Part shown: in pieces, positions 16,851 through 26,480 of the stretch | Position numbering within the stretch: the first letter of the stretch is position 1 | Layout of the letters: each line of letters begins with the position of its first letter | Source: Negativicutes bacterium | GTDB lineage: Bacteria; Bacillota; Negativicutes; JAGPMH01 | Direction of reading: 5' to 3' | Length of the DNA: 53,357 bases | Assembly: GCA_018052945.1 (NCBI GenBank) | Contig: JAGPMH010000007.1 | Location: forward strand, 1 to 53,357 | Notes under the pieces: model-generated | Told to the model about the DNA's origin: nothing | Database searches by the model: none | What the model saw: the letters and a program-made list of their open reading frames with translations, nothing else | Program-made: the position numbers and the translations under genes

Positions 16851-17642
16851 ATGGTAAAAGTAATGGTTTGTGGAGCTTATGGTAAAATGGGACGTGAAGT
16901 GTTAAAAGCTGTGCATAATGATACTGAATTATCGTTAGTAGGAGCAGTCGATTTAATGTCAGAGGGTGCTGATGCCGGAGACTTGATTGGCGTTGGTAAA
17001 CTAGGAATCACAGTCGAAAACAATTTGGAAGTTGCAATTAGTAAAACCAATCCGGATGTTGTAGTTGAGTTTACAAATCCGGCAGTGGTGATGCAAAACA
17101 TAAGAATAGCAATGAAAAATGGTGTTTCACCGGTAGTGGGGACAACTGGTTTATCAGAAGCAGACTTAGCCGAAATAAAAAGTATGTGCAATGATAAAGT
17201 TAAAGCTTTTATTGCACCGAATTTTGCAATCGGTGCGGTGCTAATGATGAAACTATCACAACAAGTTGCAAAACATTTGCCACATGTGGAAATTATTGAA
17301 TTGCATCATGATAATAAGTTAGATGCTCCTTCCGGAACTGCGTTAAGAACAGCGCAACTTATTACTGAAAGTCGTGAAAGTATTAAGCAGGGCAATCCGA
17401 AAGAAGAAGAGTTGATTAAGGGCGCACGGGGAGCTGAATATGACGGAATGCGGATTCATAGTGTTCGCTTGCCAGGGTATGTCGCTCATCAAGAAGTTAT
17501 TTTTGGTGGCTTAGGACAAACTTTAAGTATTAGACATGATTCCATTTCTCGAGAATCTTTTATGCCAGGCGTAGTGCTTGCTTGCAAAAAAGTTCAACAA
17601 TTAGAGGGATTGGTGTGCGGTTTAGAAAATATATTGGATTAA
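16851..17642 (+). CDS. dapB: 4-hydroxy-tetrahydrodipicolinate reductase
   Basis: The enzyme reduces 4-hydroxy-tetrahydrodipicolinate to tetrahydrodipicolinate with NAD(P)H, feeding lysine and meso-diaminopimelate synthesis for the cell wall. The 263-residue protein has the Rossmann motif VCGAYGKMGREV, VVGTTGLSEADL, NFAIGAVLMMKL and the catalytic ELHHDNKLDAPSGTA loop. GGAGGTGTAAT precedes the ATG. It is the first gene behind the lysine riboswitch and lies 16 bases before asd. Confidence 0.97.
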   Translation: MVKVMVCGAYGKMGREVLKAVHNDTELSLVGAVDLMSEGADAGDLIGVGKLGITVENNLEVAISKTNPDVVVEFTNPAVVMQNIRIAMKNGVSPVVGTTGLSEADLAEIKSMCNDKVKAFIAPNFAIGAVLMMKLSQQVAKHLPHVEIIELHHDNKLDAPSGTALRTAQLITESRESIKQGNPKEEELIKGARGAEYDGMRIHSVRLPGYVAHQEVIFGGLGQTLSIRHDSISRESFMPGVVLACKKVQQLEGLVCGLENILD

Positions 17643-17658
17643 TAAGGAGATAAAATCA

Positions 17659-18696
17659 ATGAAAAAATATAATATTGCTATTCTTGGGGCAACAGGCGCG
17701 GTTGGTCAAGAATTTTTAACTTTAATAGAAGAAAGAAAATTCCCTTTTGCTAATTTGAAACTATTAGCATCAAAGAGATCAGCCGGTAAGGTTATAACTT
17801 TTATGGGCAAAGAATATGTGGTAGAAGAAGCTAGTAATGATTCTTTTAAAGATATTGATATTGCCTTGTTTGCTGGCGGCTCGGCAAGTACTGTTTTTGC
17901 TGAGGCTGCGGTAAAAAGTGGTGCAGTTGTTATTGATAATTCCAGTGCATTTAGAATGGACCCTAACGTTCCGTTAGTAGTGCCGGAAGTTAATCCAGAA
18001 GCAATTAGTAGTCATAAGGGTATTATTGCTAACCCTAATTGTTCTACTATTATTATGACAATGGCTCTTAAGCCGATTTATGATAAAGCGAAAATTAAAA
18101 GAATTATTGTTTCTACCTATCAAGCGGTTTCTGGAGCAGGAAAAGAAGCTATTGATGAACTTGATAATCAAGTGAAAGCGATTGCTGAAGGTCGAGATGT
18201 TGAGGCGAAAGTTTTACCGAGCGCTAGTTTACCAAAACATTATCAAATTGCTTTTAACTTGATACCGCAAATTGATGTGTTCACCGATAGTGGTTACACT
18301 AAAGAAGAAATTAAAATGATTAAAGAAACACATAAAATTTTGCAAGATGACAATATTGGTATTACCGCTACAACTATTAGGGTTCCGGTATATCGTAGTC
18401 ATGCTGAATCAATCAATATTGAGTTGGAAGATGAGGTTACGGTAGCTGAGGCGAAAGCTTTGCTAAATGCCTTCCCGGGGGTAATTGTACAAGATGAACC
18501 GGAGAATATGGTTTATCCAATGCCACTATATACATCGATGCAAGATGAAGTTTTTGTTGGACGGATTAGAAAAGATAATTCGATTAAACATGGTTTGAAC
18601 TTATGGGTTGTTGGTGATCAAATTCGTAAGGGTGCAGCATTAAATGCTTTACAAATTGCTGAATACATGATTAATAATAATTTATTAAGTAAATAA
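17659..18696 (+). CDS. asd: Aspartate-semialdehyde dehydrogenase
   Basis: The enzyme makes aspartate 4-semialdehyde from aspartyl phosphate, the branch point to lysine, threonine and methionine. The 345-residue protein has GATGAVGQEFL for NADP binding, FAGGSAST, the catalytic Cys128 in IIANPNCSTI and VSGAGKEAIDEL. AAGGAGATAAAATCA precedes the ATG. Co-transcription with dapB under lysine control is inferred from spacing and the shared terminator downstream. Confidence 0.97.
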   Translation: MKKYNIAILGATGAVGQEFLTLIEERKFPFANLKLLASKRSAGKVITFMGKEYVVEEASNDSFKDIDIALFAGGSASTVFAEAAVKSGAVVIDNSSAFRMDPNVPLVVPEVNPEAISSHKGIIANPNCSTIIMTMALKPIYDKAKIKRIIVSTYQAVSGAGKEAIDELDNQVKAIAEGRDVEAKVLPSASLPKHYQIAFNLIPQIDVFTDSGYTKEEIKMIKETHKILQDDNIGITATTIRVPVYRSHAESINIELEDEVTVAEAKALLNAFPGVIVQDEPENMVYPMPLYTSMQDEVFVGRIRKDNSIKHGLNLWVVGDQIRKGAALNALQIAEYMINNNLLSK

Positions 18697-18703
18697 TTAG
18701 TTT

Positions 18704-18733
18704 AAAAAGTCCATTTTTTAATGGACTTTTTTT
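18704..18733 (+). terminator. Terminator after asd
   Basis: AAAAAGTCCATT pairs with AATGGACTTTTT and is followed by further T residues. It ends the lysine-regulated dapB-asd unit. Confidence 0.85.
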
Positions 18734-18775
18734 AAGGTGATTAGTCTGAAAGCCTGATGTATTCTAAGATAAAGC

Positions 18776-18804
18776 TTGTTGTTTCGATAATCATAAGGTA
18801 TAAT
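18776..18804 (+). promoter_or_regulatory. Candidate promoter for rnj with a long leader
   Basis: TTGTTG (18776-18781) and TATAAT (18799-18804) are 17 bases apart, predicting a start near 18811 and an untranslated leader of about 135 bases before rnj. The rest of the 251-base gap holds the asd terminator and no recognisable gene. Confidence 0.5.
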
Positions 18805-18947
18805 GATAATTGAGTTAGCGAACGGATGATTTTGGGATAACGTAATTTTGGGTAACTTTAATTGTGCGGAAAGAACGAAATATTGAATTAAGTTGGTAAT
18901 GAAAACCAAAAATGTTAATATAATAAAATGTGGAGGTGTGAAATTTT

Positions 18948-20612
18948 TTGACACAAGTAGAACAAAAACTTCAAATTATCCCCCTAGGTGGGTTAGGGGA
19001 GATTGGGAAAAATTTAACGGTAGTAAGATGTGGTGATGAAATTATTGTCATTGACTGCGGGTTAATGTTCCCTGACGATGAAATGTTAGGAATTGATTTA
19101 GTTATTCCTGATATAACATATTTACTAGAAAACATTGATTTAGTAAAAGCGATTGTTTTAACGCATGGTCATGAGGATCATATTGGAGCGTTACCATATG
19201 TATTGAGAAATTTAAATGTTCCGGTATATGGTACTAAATTGACTTTAGGAATTTTAGAAGGTCGCTTAAGAGAAAACAATGTTGACTCCAGTAGCTTAGT
19301 ACCGGTAAAACCTGGTGATTTAATCCATATTGGCTGTTTTAAAGTGGGCTTTGTTAATGTTAGTCATAGCATTGCTGATGCTGTAGCATTATACATTAAA
19401 ACACCGCTTGGAACTATTGTTCATACTGGAGACTTTAAACTTGATCAAACACCGGTTGATGGAAAAGTAACTGATTTTCATAAATTTGCTGAGCTGGGCG
19501 ATCAAGGAGTATTGGTAATGTTAGCAGATAGCACTAATGCTGAACGACCTGGCCATACTTTAAGTGAAAAAACAGTTGGTGTAGCCTTTGATGAGGCTTT
19601 CCGAAATATTAAAGACCGCATTATTATTGCTACTTTTTCCTCTAATGTACATCGAATTCAACAAGTTATTGATACTGCCCATAAATATAATCGCAAAGTA
19701 GCAGTATTAGGTCGCAGTATGGTGAATGTAAGTAATATTTCAGCCGAACTTGGCTATCTTAATATTCCGGATGGAGTTTTAATTGATATTGATGAGATTA
19801 ATAATTATCCGCCATCTAATATTGTTATTATTACTACCGGTAGTCAGGGTGAGCCGATGTCTGCGTTGACAAGAATGTCGACCTCAGATCATCGTAAAGT
19901 AGGAATTGTTCCGGGAGATACAGTTATTATTTCCGCAACACCAATTCCGGGCAATGAAAAACTTGTTTCAAGAACAATTGATAATTTATTGAAACAAGGG
20001 GCAAATGTTATTTATGAAAAAACTTCGGGTATTCATGTTTCCGGACATGCTAGTCAAGAAGAGTTAAAACTAATTCACAATTTAGTTAGACCCAAATTCT
20101 TTATTCCTGTTCATGGTGAGTATCGTCATTTAAGAAAGCATGCTATGCTAGCTCAAGATTTAGGCATGCCGAAAGAAAATGTATTTGTTGCTGAAAATGG
20201 TAACATTATTGAGTTCACCAAAGAAAAAGGTGGAATTGTTGGTAAAGTTCCTTCGGGAATTGTACTGGTTGATGGTTTAGGCGTAGGTGATGTTGGTAAT
20301 ATCGTTCTTCGTGATCGTCGTCAATTATCACAAGATGGTATTTTAATTATCGTAGTGACAATGGACAAAGAAATGGGTGCTGTTGTTGCTGGACCTGATA
20401 TTGTTTCACGGGGCTTTGTGTATGTCCGTGAATCGGAAGAGTTAATGGAAGAAGCAAAAGAAAAAGTAAAAATGGCATTAGAAAAATGCGAAGACAATAA
20501 TATAACAGAATGGGCAGTTATTAAATCAAATGTGAGAGATGCGCTAGGTAGATACTTGTATGAGCGCACTCGCAGACGTCCAATGATTTTGCCTATAATA
20601 ATGGAAATTTAA
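18948..20612 (+). CDS. rnj: Ribonuclease J
   Basis: RNase J is a metallo-beta-lactamase/beta-CASP nuclease with 5'-3' exonuclease and endonuclease activity, central to mRNA turnover and rRNA maturation in Bacillota. The 554-residue length is typical. Seen are PLGGLGEIGKN, the zinc motif THGHEDHIGALPYV (~residue 72), HTGDFKLD, STNAERPG, the beta-CASP block and HVSGHASQEEL. The start is TTG, preceded by GGAGGTG at about 11 bases. Whether a second paralogue exists cannot be seen here. Confidence 0.95.
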   Translation: MTQVEQKLQIIPLGGLGEIGKNLTVVRCGDEIIVIDCGLMFPDDEMLGIDLVIPDITYLLENIDLVKAIVLTHGHEDHIGALPYVLRNLNVPVYGTKLTLGILEGRLRENNVDSSSLVPVKPGDLIHIGCFKVGFVNVSHSIADAVALYIKTPLGTIVHTGDFKLDQTPVDGKVTDFHKFAELGDQGVLVMLADSTNAERPGHTLSEKTVGVAFDEAFRNIKDRIIIATFSSNVHRIQQVIDTAHKYNRKVAVLGRSMVNVSNISAELGYLNIPDGVLIDIDEINNYPPSNIVIITTGSQGEPMSALTRMSTSDHRKVGIVPGDTVIISATPIPGNEKLVSRTIDNLLKQGANVIYEKTSGIHVSGHASQEELKLIHNLVRPKFFIPVHGEYRHLRKHAMLAQDLGMPKENVFVAENGNIIEFTKEKGGIVGKVPSGIVLVDGLGVGDVGNIVLRDRRQLSQDGILIIVVTMDKEMGAVVAGPDIVSRGFVYVRESEELMEEAKEKVKMALEKCEDNNITEWAVIKSNVRDALGRYLYERTRRRPMILPIIMEI

Positions 20613-20616
20613 CAAC

Positions 20617-20654
20617 AACCCCGATCTCCGCACAGGATTTCGGGGTTCTTTTCC
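20617..20654 (+). terminator. Terminator after rnj
   Basis: AACCCCGA (20617-20624) pairs with TCGGGGTT (20640-20647), followed by CTTTT. It separates rnj from polA. Confidence 0.75.
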
Positions 20655-20693
20655 GATAAATAGGGATTGTAATGTATAAATGAGGTGAAGGTA

Positions 20694-23300
20694 TTGAAAG
20701 AAAAATTTATTATTATTGATGGTAGTAGCTTGATGTATAGAGCATTTTATGCCCTACCTTTATTAGAAACGAAAAAAGGCCAATATACAAATGCGGTCTA
20801 TGGCTTTGCAACAATGCTGTTTAAATTATTAGAAAATTTTAGTCCTGAATATATTGTTGTGGCATTTGATAAAGGAAAAATAACTTTTCGTAATGAAATT
20901 TTTGATCAATATAAAGCTCATCGTAAAGAAACACCGTCGGAATTGTCAATGCAAATACCTCTTATTCATGAATTTTTAGTGGCAATGAATATAACATTGA
21001 TAGAAGAAAGTGGTTTTGAGGCGGATGATATTATTGGCACTTTAGCCAATAAAGCCGCAGCAAACAATAAAAAAGTACTGATTGTAACCGGTGATAAGGA
21101 TGCGTTGCAATTAATTAATGATGATATTTCGGTATTGTTAACGAAAAAAGGCATTTCGGAAATGTTGGAATTTAACAAAAAGCTGTTTAAAGAAACTTAT
21201 GGCTTAGAATGTAATCAACTAATTGACTTAAAAGCGTTAATGGGTGATAGTTCAGATAATATTCCGGGAGTACCGGGCGTTGGCGAAAAAACTGCGACAA
21301 AATTATTAGCGGAATATAATACCTTGCAAAATATATATGAAAATATTGATAATGTGAGTGGCAAAAAACTTCAAGAAAAGCTTAAGGATAATAAAGACTT
21401 GGCTTTTATTTCGCAACAATTAGCAAAAATAAATAATAATGTACCGCTTAATTATGCAGAAGAACAATACAAACTCAATTTAGCTGAAAATAAATTAGAA
21501 GAATTTTGCTTAAAGTATGAATTTAAAAGTATTTTAGCGCGAGCTAATTTTTTAGAGTCTAAATCACCAGAGCAAATTGCTATAACACCAGTAGAATTTT
21601 GCAATATAAATAATAGTGATGAGTTTAAAATATTAGTAGATAAAATTATACAAGAGAAAAAAATGGTGTTTTATCCTGTCTTAGAATCTAGTGCTTTTGA
21701 CCTTAAACATATTTTCATAGCTAATAGTAATCAAAGTTATTGCATTAGTAATAACTCTGAAATTGAAAATATCTTTGTTACATTATTAGAAAATCCTGAA
21801 GTTGAGAAAATTACTTATGATGTAAAAAAATTATATAAATTCTGCTTTCAGCAACATAAGATGATTCAAGGCACTGTGTTTGATATTATGCTGGCAGCAT
21901 ATTTATTGGAGCCAATGGCCAATAACTATTCAATAGAAAGCTTACATAATTTTTATGTAGGAGAAAATTATCATTTAAATGAGAAAAATATTGAAATCAT
22001 TCAACTTCAAGCGTTTTATGTTGAAACAATTGAAAAAATATATCAGAGCTTAAAAAGTAAGCTAAAGCAGGCTGATTTGTTTGAGTTATACCAAACTGTT
22101 GAAATGCCACTAATAAAGGTATTAGCGAAGATGGAACTTTATGGTATAAAAGTTGATGCGGAACAATTGAAAATAATGTCTGCTGAAATGGATATTAAAA
22201 TAAAGCAACTATTAGAAGATATTTATGAAATGGCAGCAGAACCGTTCAATGTAAATTCGCCAAAACAATTAGGTGTTATTTTATTTGAAAAATTAAATTT
22301 ACCAATTATTAAGAAAAATAAAACTGGCTATTCTACCGATGCGGAAGTGTTGGAACAATTGAGAGACCAACATCAAATCATTAGCAAAATTTTAGAATAT
22401 CGACTATTAACTAAATTGAAATCAACATATTTAGAAGGCTTAGGAAACTTATTATCGCCAACGGAAATGCGAATTCATACCAGCTTTAATCAAATGGTTA
22501 CGGCAACAGGGCGCTTGAGTAGTTCAGAACCTAACTTGCAAAATATTCCGACCAGAAGTGAAGAAGGAAAAAAAATTAGAGAGCTATTTGTGCCGGGACT
22601 AGGATTTGACTATTTACTATCAGCTGATTATTCGCAGATTGAATTGAGAATTTTAGCACATATGGCAAATGACCCTAATTTAATCAGTGCATTTAATGAT
22701 AATCAGGATGTTCATGCTAGAACGGCCGCTGAAGTTTTTTCTGTTGATTTGTCAGCAGTAACTCCTGAAATGAGATCTAGGGCAAAAGCTGTTAACTTTG
22801 GAATTGTATATGGTATTAGCGATTATGGTTTAGCGAAGGATATTAATGTTAGCCGCAAAGAAGCTGGAGAATATATTAGCAATTATTTTTCTAAATATCA
22901 CGGCGTTAAAAATTTTATTGATAATATTATTGCTGATGCTAAGAAAAATGGCTATGTCATAACGATGTTTGGGCGTAGACGTTATTTAAAAGACATTAAT
23001 AGTAGTAACTATAATATTAGATCCTTTGCTGAAAGAATGGCAATGAATACTCCAATTCAGGGGACTGCTGCTGATATTATAAAATTGGCGATGATAAAAG
23101 TAGATTATGATTTGCAAAAAAATAATTTAAAAAGTAGAATATTGTTACAAGTTCATGATGAGTTGTTATTAGAAGTTGTTGAGGCTGAAGTCGAAATTGT
23201 TTCAGAAATAGTAACAACAGCGATGCAAAATGTCGTTTCGTTAGCAGTGCCGTTAACGGTAGATGTTAAGGTTGGGAAAAGTTGGGCTGAAACAAAATAG
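20694..23300 (+). CDS. polA: DNA polymerase I
   Basis: Pol I fills gaps and removes RNA primers in replication and repair. The 868-residue protein has an N-terminal 5'-nuclease domain (IIDGSSLMYRAFYALP, VAFDKGKITFR, SGFEADDIIG, GDSSDNIPGVPGVGEKTA), a central exonuclease-like domain and a C-terminal polymerase with ADYSQIELRILAH, RAKAVNFGIVYG and LQVHDELLLEV. In the central domain the metal-binding DxE is replaced (FYPVLES), so proofreading is probably absent, as in other Bacillota. TTG 20694 is chosen because GAGGTGAAG lies just ahead; a GTG at 20685 is inside that SD. Confidence 0.95.
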   Translation: MKEKFIIIDGSSLMYRAFYALPLLETKKGQYTNAVYGFATMLFKLLENFSPEYIVVAFDKGKITFRNEIFDQYKAHRKETPSELSMQIPLIHEFLVAMNITLIEESGFEADDIIGTLANKAAANNKKVLIVTGDKDALQLINDDISVLLTKKGISEMLEFNKKLFKETYGLECNQLIDLKALMGDSSDNIPGVPGVGEKTATKLLAEYNTLQNIYENIDNVSGKKLQEKLKDNKDLAFISQQLAKINNNVPLNYAEEQYKLNLAENKLEEFCLKYEFKSILARANFLESKSPEQIAITPVEFCNINNSDEFKILVDKIIQEKKMVFYPVLESSAFDLKHIFIANSNQSYCISNNSEIENIFVTLLENPEVEKITYDVKKLYKFCFQQHKMIQGTVFDIMLAAYLLEPMANNYSIESLHNFYVGENYHLNEKNIEIIQLQAFYVETIEKIYQSLKSKLKQADLFELYQTVEMPLIKVLAKMELYGIKVDAEQLKIMSAEMDIKIKQLLEDIYEMAAEPFNVNSPKQLGVILFEKLNLPIIKKNKTGYSTDAEVLEQLRDQHQIISKILEYRLLTKLKSTYLEGLGNLLSPTEMRIHTSFNQMVTATGRLSSSEPNLQNIPTRSEEGKKIRELFVPGLGFDYLLSADYSQIELRILAHMANDPNLISAFNDNQDVHARTAAEVFSVDLSAVTPEMRSRAKAVNFGIVYGISDYGLAKDINVSRKEAGEYISNYFSKYHGVKNFIDNIIADAKKNGYVITMFGRRRYLKDINSSNYNIRSFAERMAMNTPIQGTAADIIKLAMIKVDYDLQKNNLKSRILLQVHDELLLEVVEAEVEIVSEIVTTAMQNVVSLAVPLTVDVKVGKSWAETK

Positions 23301-23317
23301 AAAGTGGGGTGAAAATT

Positions 23318-24142
23318 TTGCCGGAAATGCCAGAGGTTGAAATAATTAGAAAATCATTAGTAGGATTTTTAAAAACCAGAAGAATTAAAAATGTTGAAAT
23401 TGGCTTAAGTCGATTGATTAAATGGCCTTCACCAACTGAATTTAGTGGGTTAGTAATCGGTAAAAAAATTTTGGATGTTAAAAGAAGAGGTAAATATTTA
23501 TTAGTAGAGTTAGAAAATGAGTATTATATTATTGTACATTTGAGAATGACCGGTAAACTATTATATGTGAAGAAAGGTGAAAAAAAAGATTCTCACAGTC
23601 GGATTGTTTTTTATTTAGATAATGATGATTTATTGGTCTATGCTGATACTAGAACTCTTGGCACAATTCATGTTATTAATAAGACTGAAATATGGAGAAT
23701 TTCCGGGCTAGCTAATTTAGGACCGGAGCCTTTGAGTAAAGAATTTACTGTAGAGTACTTAGAATTAATATTAGCCAATAATAAGGGGAAAATTAAAACA
23801 TTATTGTTAAATCAAAAATACATTTCGGGACTAGGTAATATTTATGTTGATGAAGCGTTATTTTTAGCAGGGATTCACCCTGAGCGAATTGCCGGAAAAA
23901 TAGAATCAGCAGAAATAAAAAAGCTGTATACGGCAATAAATAAAGTTATTAAAGATGGACTAGCACATGGTGGAACTACCTTCCGTGATTACCGTAATGC
24001 GGAAGGGGAAAAAGGGCAACATCAAAACCATCTTTATGTTTATGGTCGAAAAGATAAACCTTGTTTAAATTGCCATACTTTTATTAATAAAATTGAAGTT
24101 GGTAGTAGAGGTACACATTTTTGTCCTAAATGCCAAAAATAG
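23318..24142 (+). CDS. mutM: Formamidopyrimidine-DNA glycosylase (Fpg)
   Basis: The enzyme removes 8-oxoguanine and formamidopyrimidines and nicks the abasic site. Started from TTG at 23318 the protein reads MPEMPEVEIIRKSL, giving the required N-terminal Pro as catalytic nucleophile and Glu3; starting at the in-frame GTG 23309 would bury it. Other features are LRMTGKL, GLGNIYVDEAL and a C-terminal zinc finger with CLNC and CPKC. It has 274 residues. It follows polA by 17 bases and overlaps the in-frame region before coaE, forming a polA-mutM-coaE repair cluster common in Bacillota. Confidence 0.95.
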   Translation: MPEMPEVEIIRKSLVGFLKTRRIKNVEIGLSRLIKWPSPTEFSGLVIGKKILDVKRRGKYLLVELENEYYIIVHLRMTGKLLYVKKGEKKDSHSRIVFYLDNDDLLVYADTRTLGTIHVINKTEIWRISGLANLGPEPLSKEFTVEYLELILANNKGKIKTLLLNQKYISGLGNIYVDEALFLAGIHPERIAGKIESAEIKKLYTAINKVIKDGLAHGGTTFRDYRNAEGEKGQHQNHLYVYGRKDKPCLNCHTFINKIEVGSRGTHFCPKCQK

Positions 24143-24153
24143 GGGGAAGAAGT

Positions 24154-24771
24154 TTGTACTTGATAGGATTGACCGGAGGAATTGGTAGTGGAAAAAGCAC
24201 TGTTAGCAATTATTTAAAAGAATTAGGTGCGAAAATTATTGATGGTGATATTATTGCTAGAGCTGTTGTTGTACCAGAGCAACCTGCCTGGAAAGCAATT
24301 GTAGAGACTTTTGGTAATGAAATTTTATTGGCTGATTTATCTTTAAATCGCTTAAAGTTAGGTGAAATTGTTTTTAACAATAAAAAAGCGAAAGAGTTAT
24401 TGGAGAATATAATTAGTCCATATATTGCTGCAGAAATTAATAAGCAGCTAAATTCCTTTAAAAAGGTAAAAAATATAATAGTAGTGCTAGATTTACCGTT
24501 GTTATATGAAAATAATTGGGATAAAATAACTGATGAAAATTGGGTTGTCTTTGTTGAACAAGACATTCAGATAAAGCGATTGTGTGATCGCAATAATTTT
24601 ACGATAGAACAGGCTTTAAGCCGAATAAATAATCAACTACCGTTATTTGAAAAAGCTGGCAAAGCAAATGTTGTTATTAATAATAATTTTGATATTGAAA
24701 ATACCAAGCAACAAGTTCTTGCTAATTGGCAGGAAGTTAAAAAAAGAATAAAGACTAATGAGCGTGAATAA
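24154..24771 (+). CDS. coaE: Dephospho-CoA kinase
   Basis: The enzyme phosphorylates dephospho-CoA in the last step of CoA synthesis. From TTG 24154 the 205-residue protein starts MYLIGLTGGIGSGKSTVSN with a P-loop, then ELGAKIIDGDIIAR and VVLDLPLLYEN, all typical. TAGGGGGAAGAAG immediately precedes the TTG. A longer form from ATG 24130 would overlap mutM by 13 bases and add eight atypical residues. Confidence 0.93.
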   Translation: MYLIGLTGGIGSGKSTVSNYLKELGAKIIDGDIIARAVVVPEQPAWKAIVETFGNEILLADLSLNRLKLGEIVFNNKKAKELLENIISPYIAAEINKQLNSFKKVKNIIVVLDLPLLYENNWDKITDENWVVFVEQDIQIKRLCDRNNFTIEQALSRINNQLPLFEKAGKANVVINNNFDIENTKQQVLANWQEVKKRIKTNERE

Positions 24772-24773
24772 TT

Positions 24774-25379
24774 ATGTTTAAGAAGTTAAGTAGATGCAGG
24801 TTGCATATTGTATTTTTTAGTGTAATTTTTGCAATTATGAGCTTGTTTTATTTAAATAAAGATATTATAAAAGATGATATTTATTTGTATCCTTATAAAG
24901 ATATTATCATAAAATATGCTAAGCAGAATGAACTGGAAGTTTCGTTGCTAGCAGCGGTTATTTTAAGTGAAAGTAAATTTTACTATTCTGCAGAATCACA
25001 TCGTGGCGCAAAAGGGTTAATGCAATTAATGCCGGAAACAGCAAGGTGGGTTGCTGGTGAAATTGGATTAAACAATTATGCTGAAGACCAATTATTAGAG
25101 CCGGAAATAAATATAATGTTGGGCTCATGGTATTTAGCGTCATTGAAGCGCGAATTTAATAATAATGAGGTGCTTATGTTAGCGGCATATAATGCTGGCA
25201 GAGGCAATGTTAATGAATGGATGAAACAATATGATTGGCACGGTGATTTTGCTAAAATTGAAGAAATTCCTTTTCCAGAGACAAAAAATTATGTTGAAAA
25301 AGTTTTAATGCGGAAAAAAGTATATGAAGATCTCTGTGTTTACAAAAAAAGAATGTTGAACTTACAATTTAATAATTAA
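24774..25379 (+). CDS. Lytic murein transglycosylase (Slt-type, GEWL fold)
   Basis: The 201-residue protein has one N-terminal membrane or signal segment (HIVFFSVIFAIMSLFYL) and an extracytoplasmic lysozyme-like domain. The catalytic Glu lies in AAVILSESKFYYSAES, followed by GAKGLMQLMPETARWVA and LAAYNAGRGNVNEWM, the standard Slt motifs. It would cleave peptidoglycan between MurNAc and GlcNAc, leaving anhydro ends. It starts 3 bases after coaE and ends the unit at a terminator. Confidence 0.92.
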   Translation: MFKKLSRCRLHIVFFSVIFAIMSLFYLNKDIIKDDIYLYPYKDIIIKYAKQNELEVSLLAAVILSESKFYYSAESHRGAKGLMQLMPETARWVAGEIGLNNYAEDQLLEPEINIMLGSWYLASLKREFNNNEVLMLAAYNAGRGNVNEWMKQYDWHGDFAKIEEIPFPETKNYVEKVLMRKKVYEDLCVYKKRMLNLQFNN

Positions 25380-25381
25380 TT

Positions 25382-25419
25382 AAAATGGTTATACAATGAA
25401 AAATGTATAACCATTTTTT
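25382..25419 (+). terminator. Terminator after the transglycosylase
   Basis: AAAATGGTTATACA (25382-25395) pairs perfectly with 25404-25417 and ends in TTTTTT. Confidence 0.88.
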
Positions 25420-25473
25420 GTAGATAATAATAAATTTTACAAAATAAGATAGTTTTTAATAATATTCTCATGG

Positions 25474-25479
25474 TATAAT
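25474..25479 (+). promoter_or_regulatory. Extended -10 promoter of the chemoreceptor gene
   Basis: TGGTATAAT is a TGn-extended -10 element with no good -35 partner. It lies about 33 bases before the GTG start. Confidence 0.6.
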
Positions 25480-25512
25480 TTAACTAAGTATGATTAATAA
25501 TGAGGAAAGTGT

Positions 25513-26346
25513 GTGTTAGAGGGAAATATAACTATGTTCGACTCTTTGGTCAAATCAGCAGAGGTTATTCAAAAAATTATCCCACTGGATTGTTGTATTA
25601 TGATTTGTAATAAAGAGGGGTTAATTGTAAAATTTGTTGGTGCTGAAAGTTTTGATATGAATGTTAGAGAGGGGAGTGGTGTTGCTAAAGGTGGCTCACT
25701 TGGTGAATGTATAGCGACAGCCAAAATTGTTCATAAAGCAATACCTAAAGAAGCTTATAATGTACCAATTAAGGCCATTGCAGTGCCGATTTTTGATAAT
25801 AATAATGTATTAATCGGTGGCATTGCCACAGGTATAAGCTTAGCGAATCAAGAGGCACTGCTAGATTCGGCACAAATTATTGCAGCAACCTCAGAAGAAA
25901 TGACAGCCACAACTCAAGAATTAGCAGCTACTGCAACGCATTTATCAAGTGGTCTGGATGATATTCAGTCAATTGGTAATTCTGTTATTAATGAAGTTAA
26001 AAAGACAGATGATATTTTACGCTTTGTTAGTGATGTTGCAGCAAATTCAAACTTATTGGGGTTAAATGCCGCAATTGAAGCGGCAAGAGCTGGTGAACAT
26101 GGTCGAGGGTTTGCAGTAGTTGCTGAAGAAATCAGAAAAATGGCAGTTAATAGTGCTGAAGCTGTTAATGATATAAAGGATATTTTAAATAATATAAGAA
26201 AAGAAGTCGAAATTTTAAAAAATAAAGTTGAAGAAAACTCATCCATGGCAGAGCGCCAAGCAACCGCTACGCAAGAAATTGCAAAAGATATGGAATCATT
26301 GGCGGCATCCGCAATCGAAATCGAAAAAGTTGCTCAAATAATTTAA
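25513..26346 (+). CDS. Soluble methyl-accepting chemotaxis protein
   Basis: The 277-residue protein has no membrane segment. The first ~110 residues form a small sensory domain with [20 protein letters not shown] and [19 protein letters not shown]. The rest is a short chemoreceptor coiled-coil hairpin whose tip [20 protein letters not shown] (~residues 179-198) is the highly conserved CheA/CheW contact. Layout and size resemble YfmS-like soluble receptors of Bacillus. The ligand is unknown. Either GTG 25513 (GAGGAAAG upstream) or ATG 25534 could be the start. It is monocistronic, between two terminators. Confidence 0.9.
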   Translation: MLEGNITMFDSLVKSAEVIQKIIPLDCCIMICNKEGLIVKFVGAESFDMNVREGSGVAKGGSLGECIATAKIVHKAIPKEAYNVPIKAIAVPIFDNNNVLIGGIATGISLANQEALLDSAQIIAATSEEMTATTQELAATATHLSSGLDDIQSIGNSVINEVKKTDDILRFVSDVAANSNLLGLNAAIEAARAGEHGRGFAVVAEEIRKMAVNSAEAVNDIKDILNNIRKEVEILKNKVEENSSMAERQATATQEIAKDMESLAASAIEIEKVAQII

Positions 26347-26350
26347 TGTT

Positions 26351-26391
26351 AAAATAGCAATAAGAATTAAAATTCTTGTTGCTATTTTTTT
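26351..26391 (+). terminator. Terminator after the chemoreceptor gene
   Basis: An 18-bp stem, AAAATAGCAATAAGAATT (26351-26368) with one G-U pair, is followed by TTTTTTT. Confidence 0.85.
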
Positions 26392-26423
26392 GCAAATTGA
26401 TAATTTTTTTTATAAACTATTAA

Positions 26424-26452
26424 TTACAAAAAACTTTATTATAAGATATAAT
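26424..26452 (+). promoter_or_regulatory. Promoter of the EAL-HDOD gene
   Basis: TTACAA (26424-26429) and TATAAT (26447-26452) are 17 bases apart, about 30 bases before the start codon. Confidence 0.6.
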
Positions 26453-26480
26453 ATAAATAGTTGATTTTTAGGAGGTAGCC

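Noticed and set aside
18718-18954. Open frame of 78 codons on the minus strand between asd and rnj
   Set aside because: It has no SD, runs through the asd terminator and the likely rnj promoter, and resembles no family; the region reads better as a leader.
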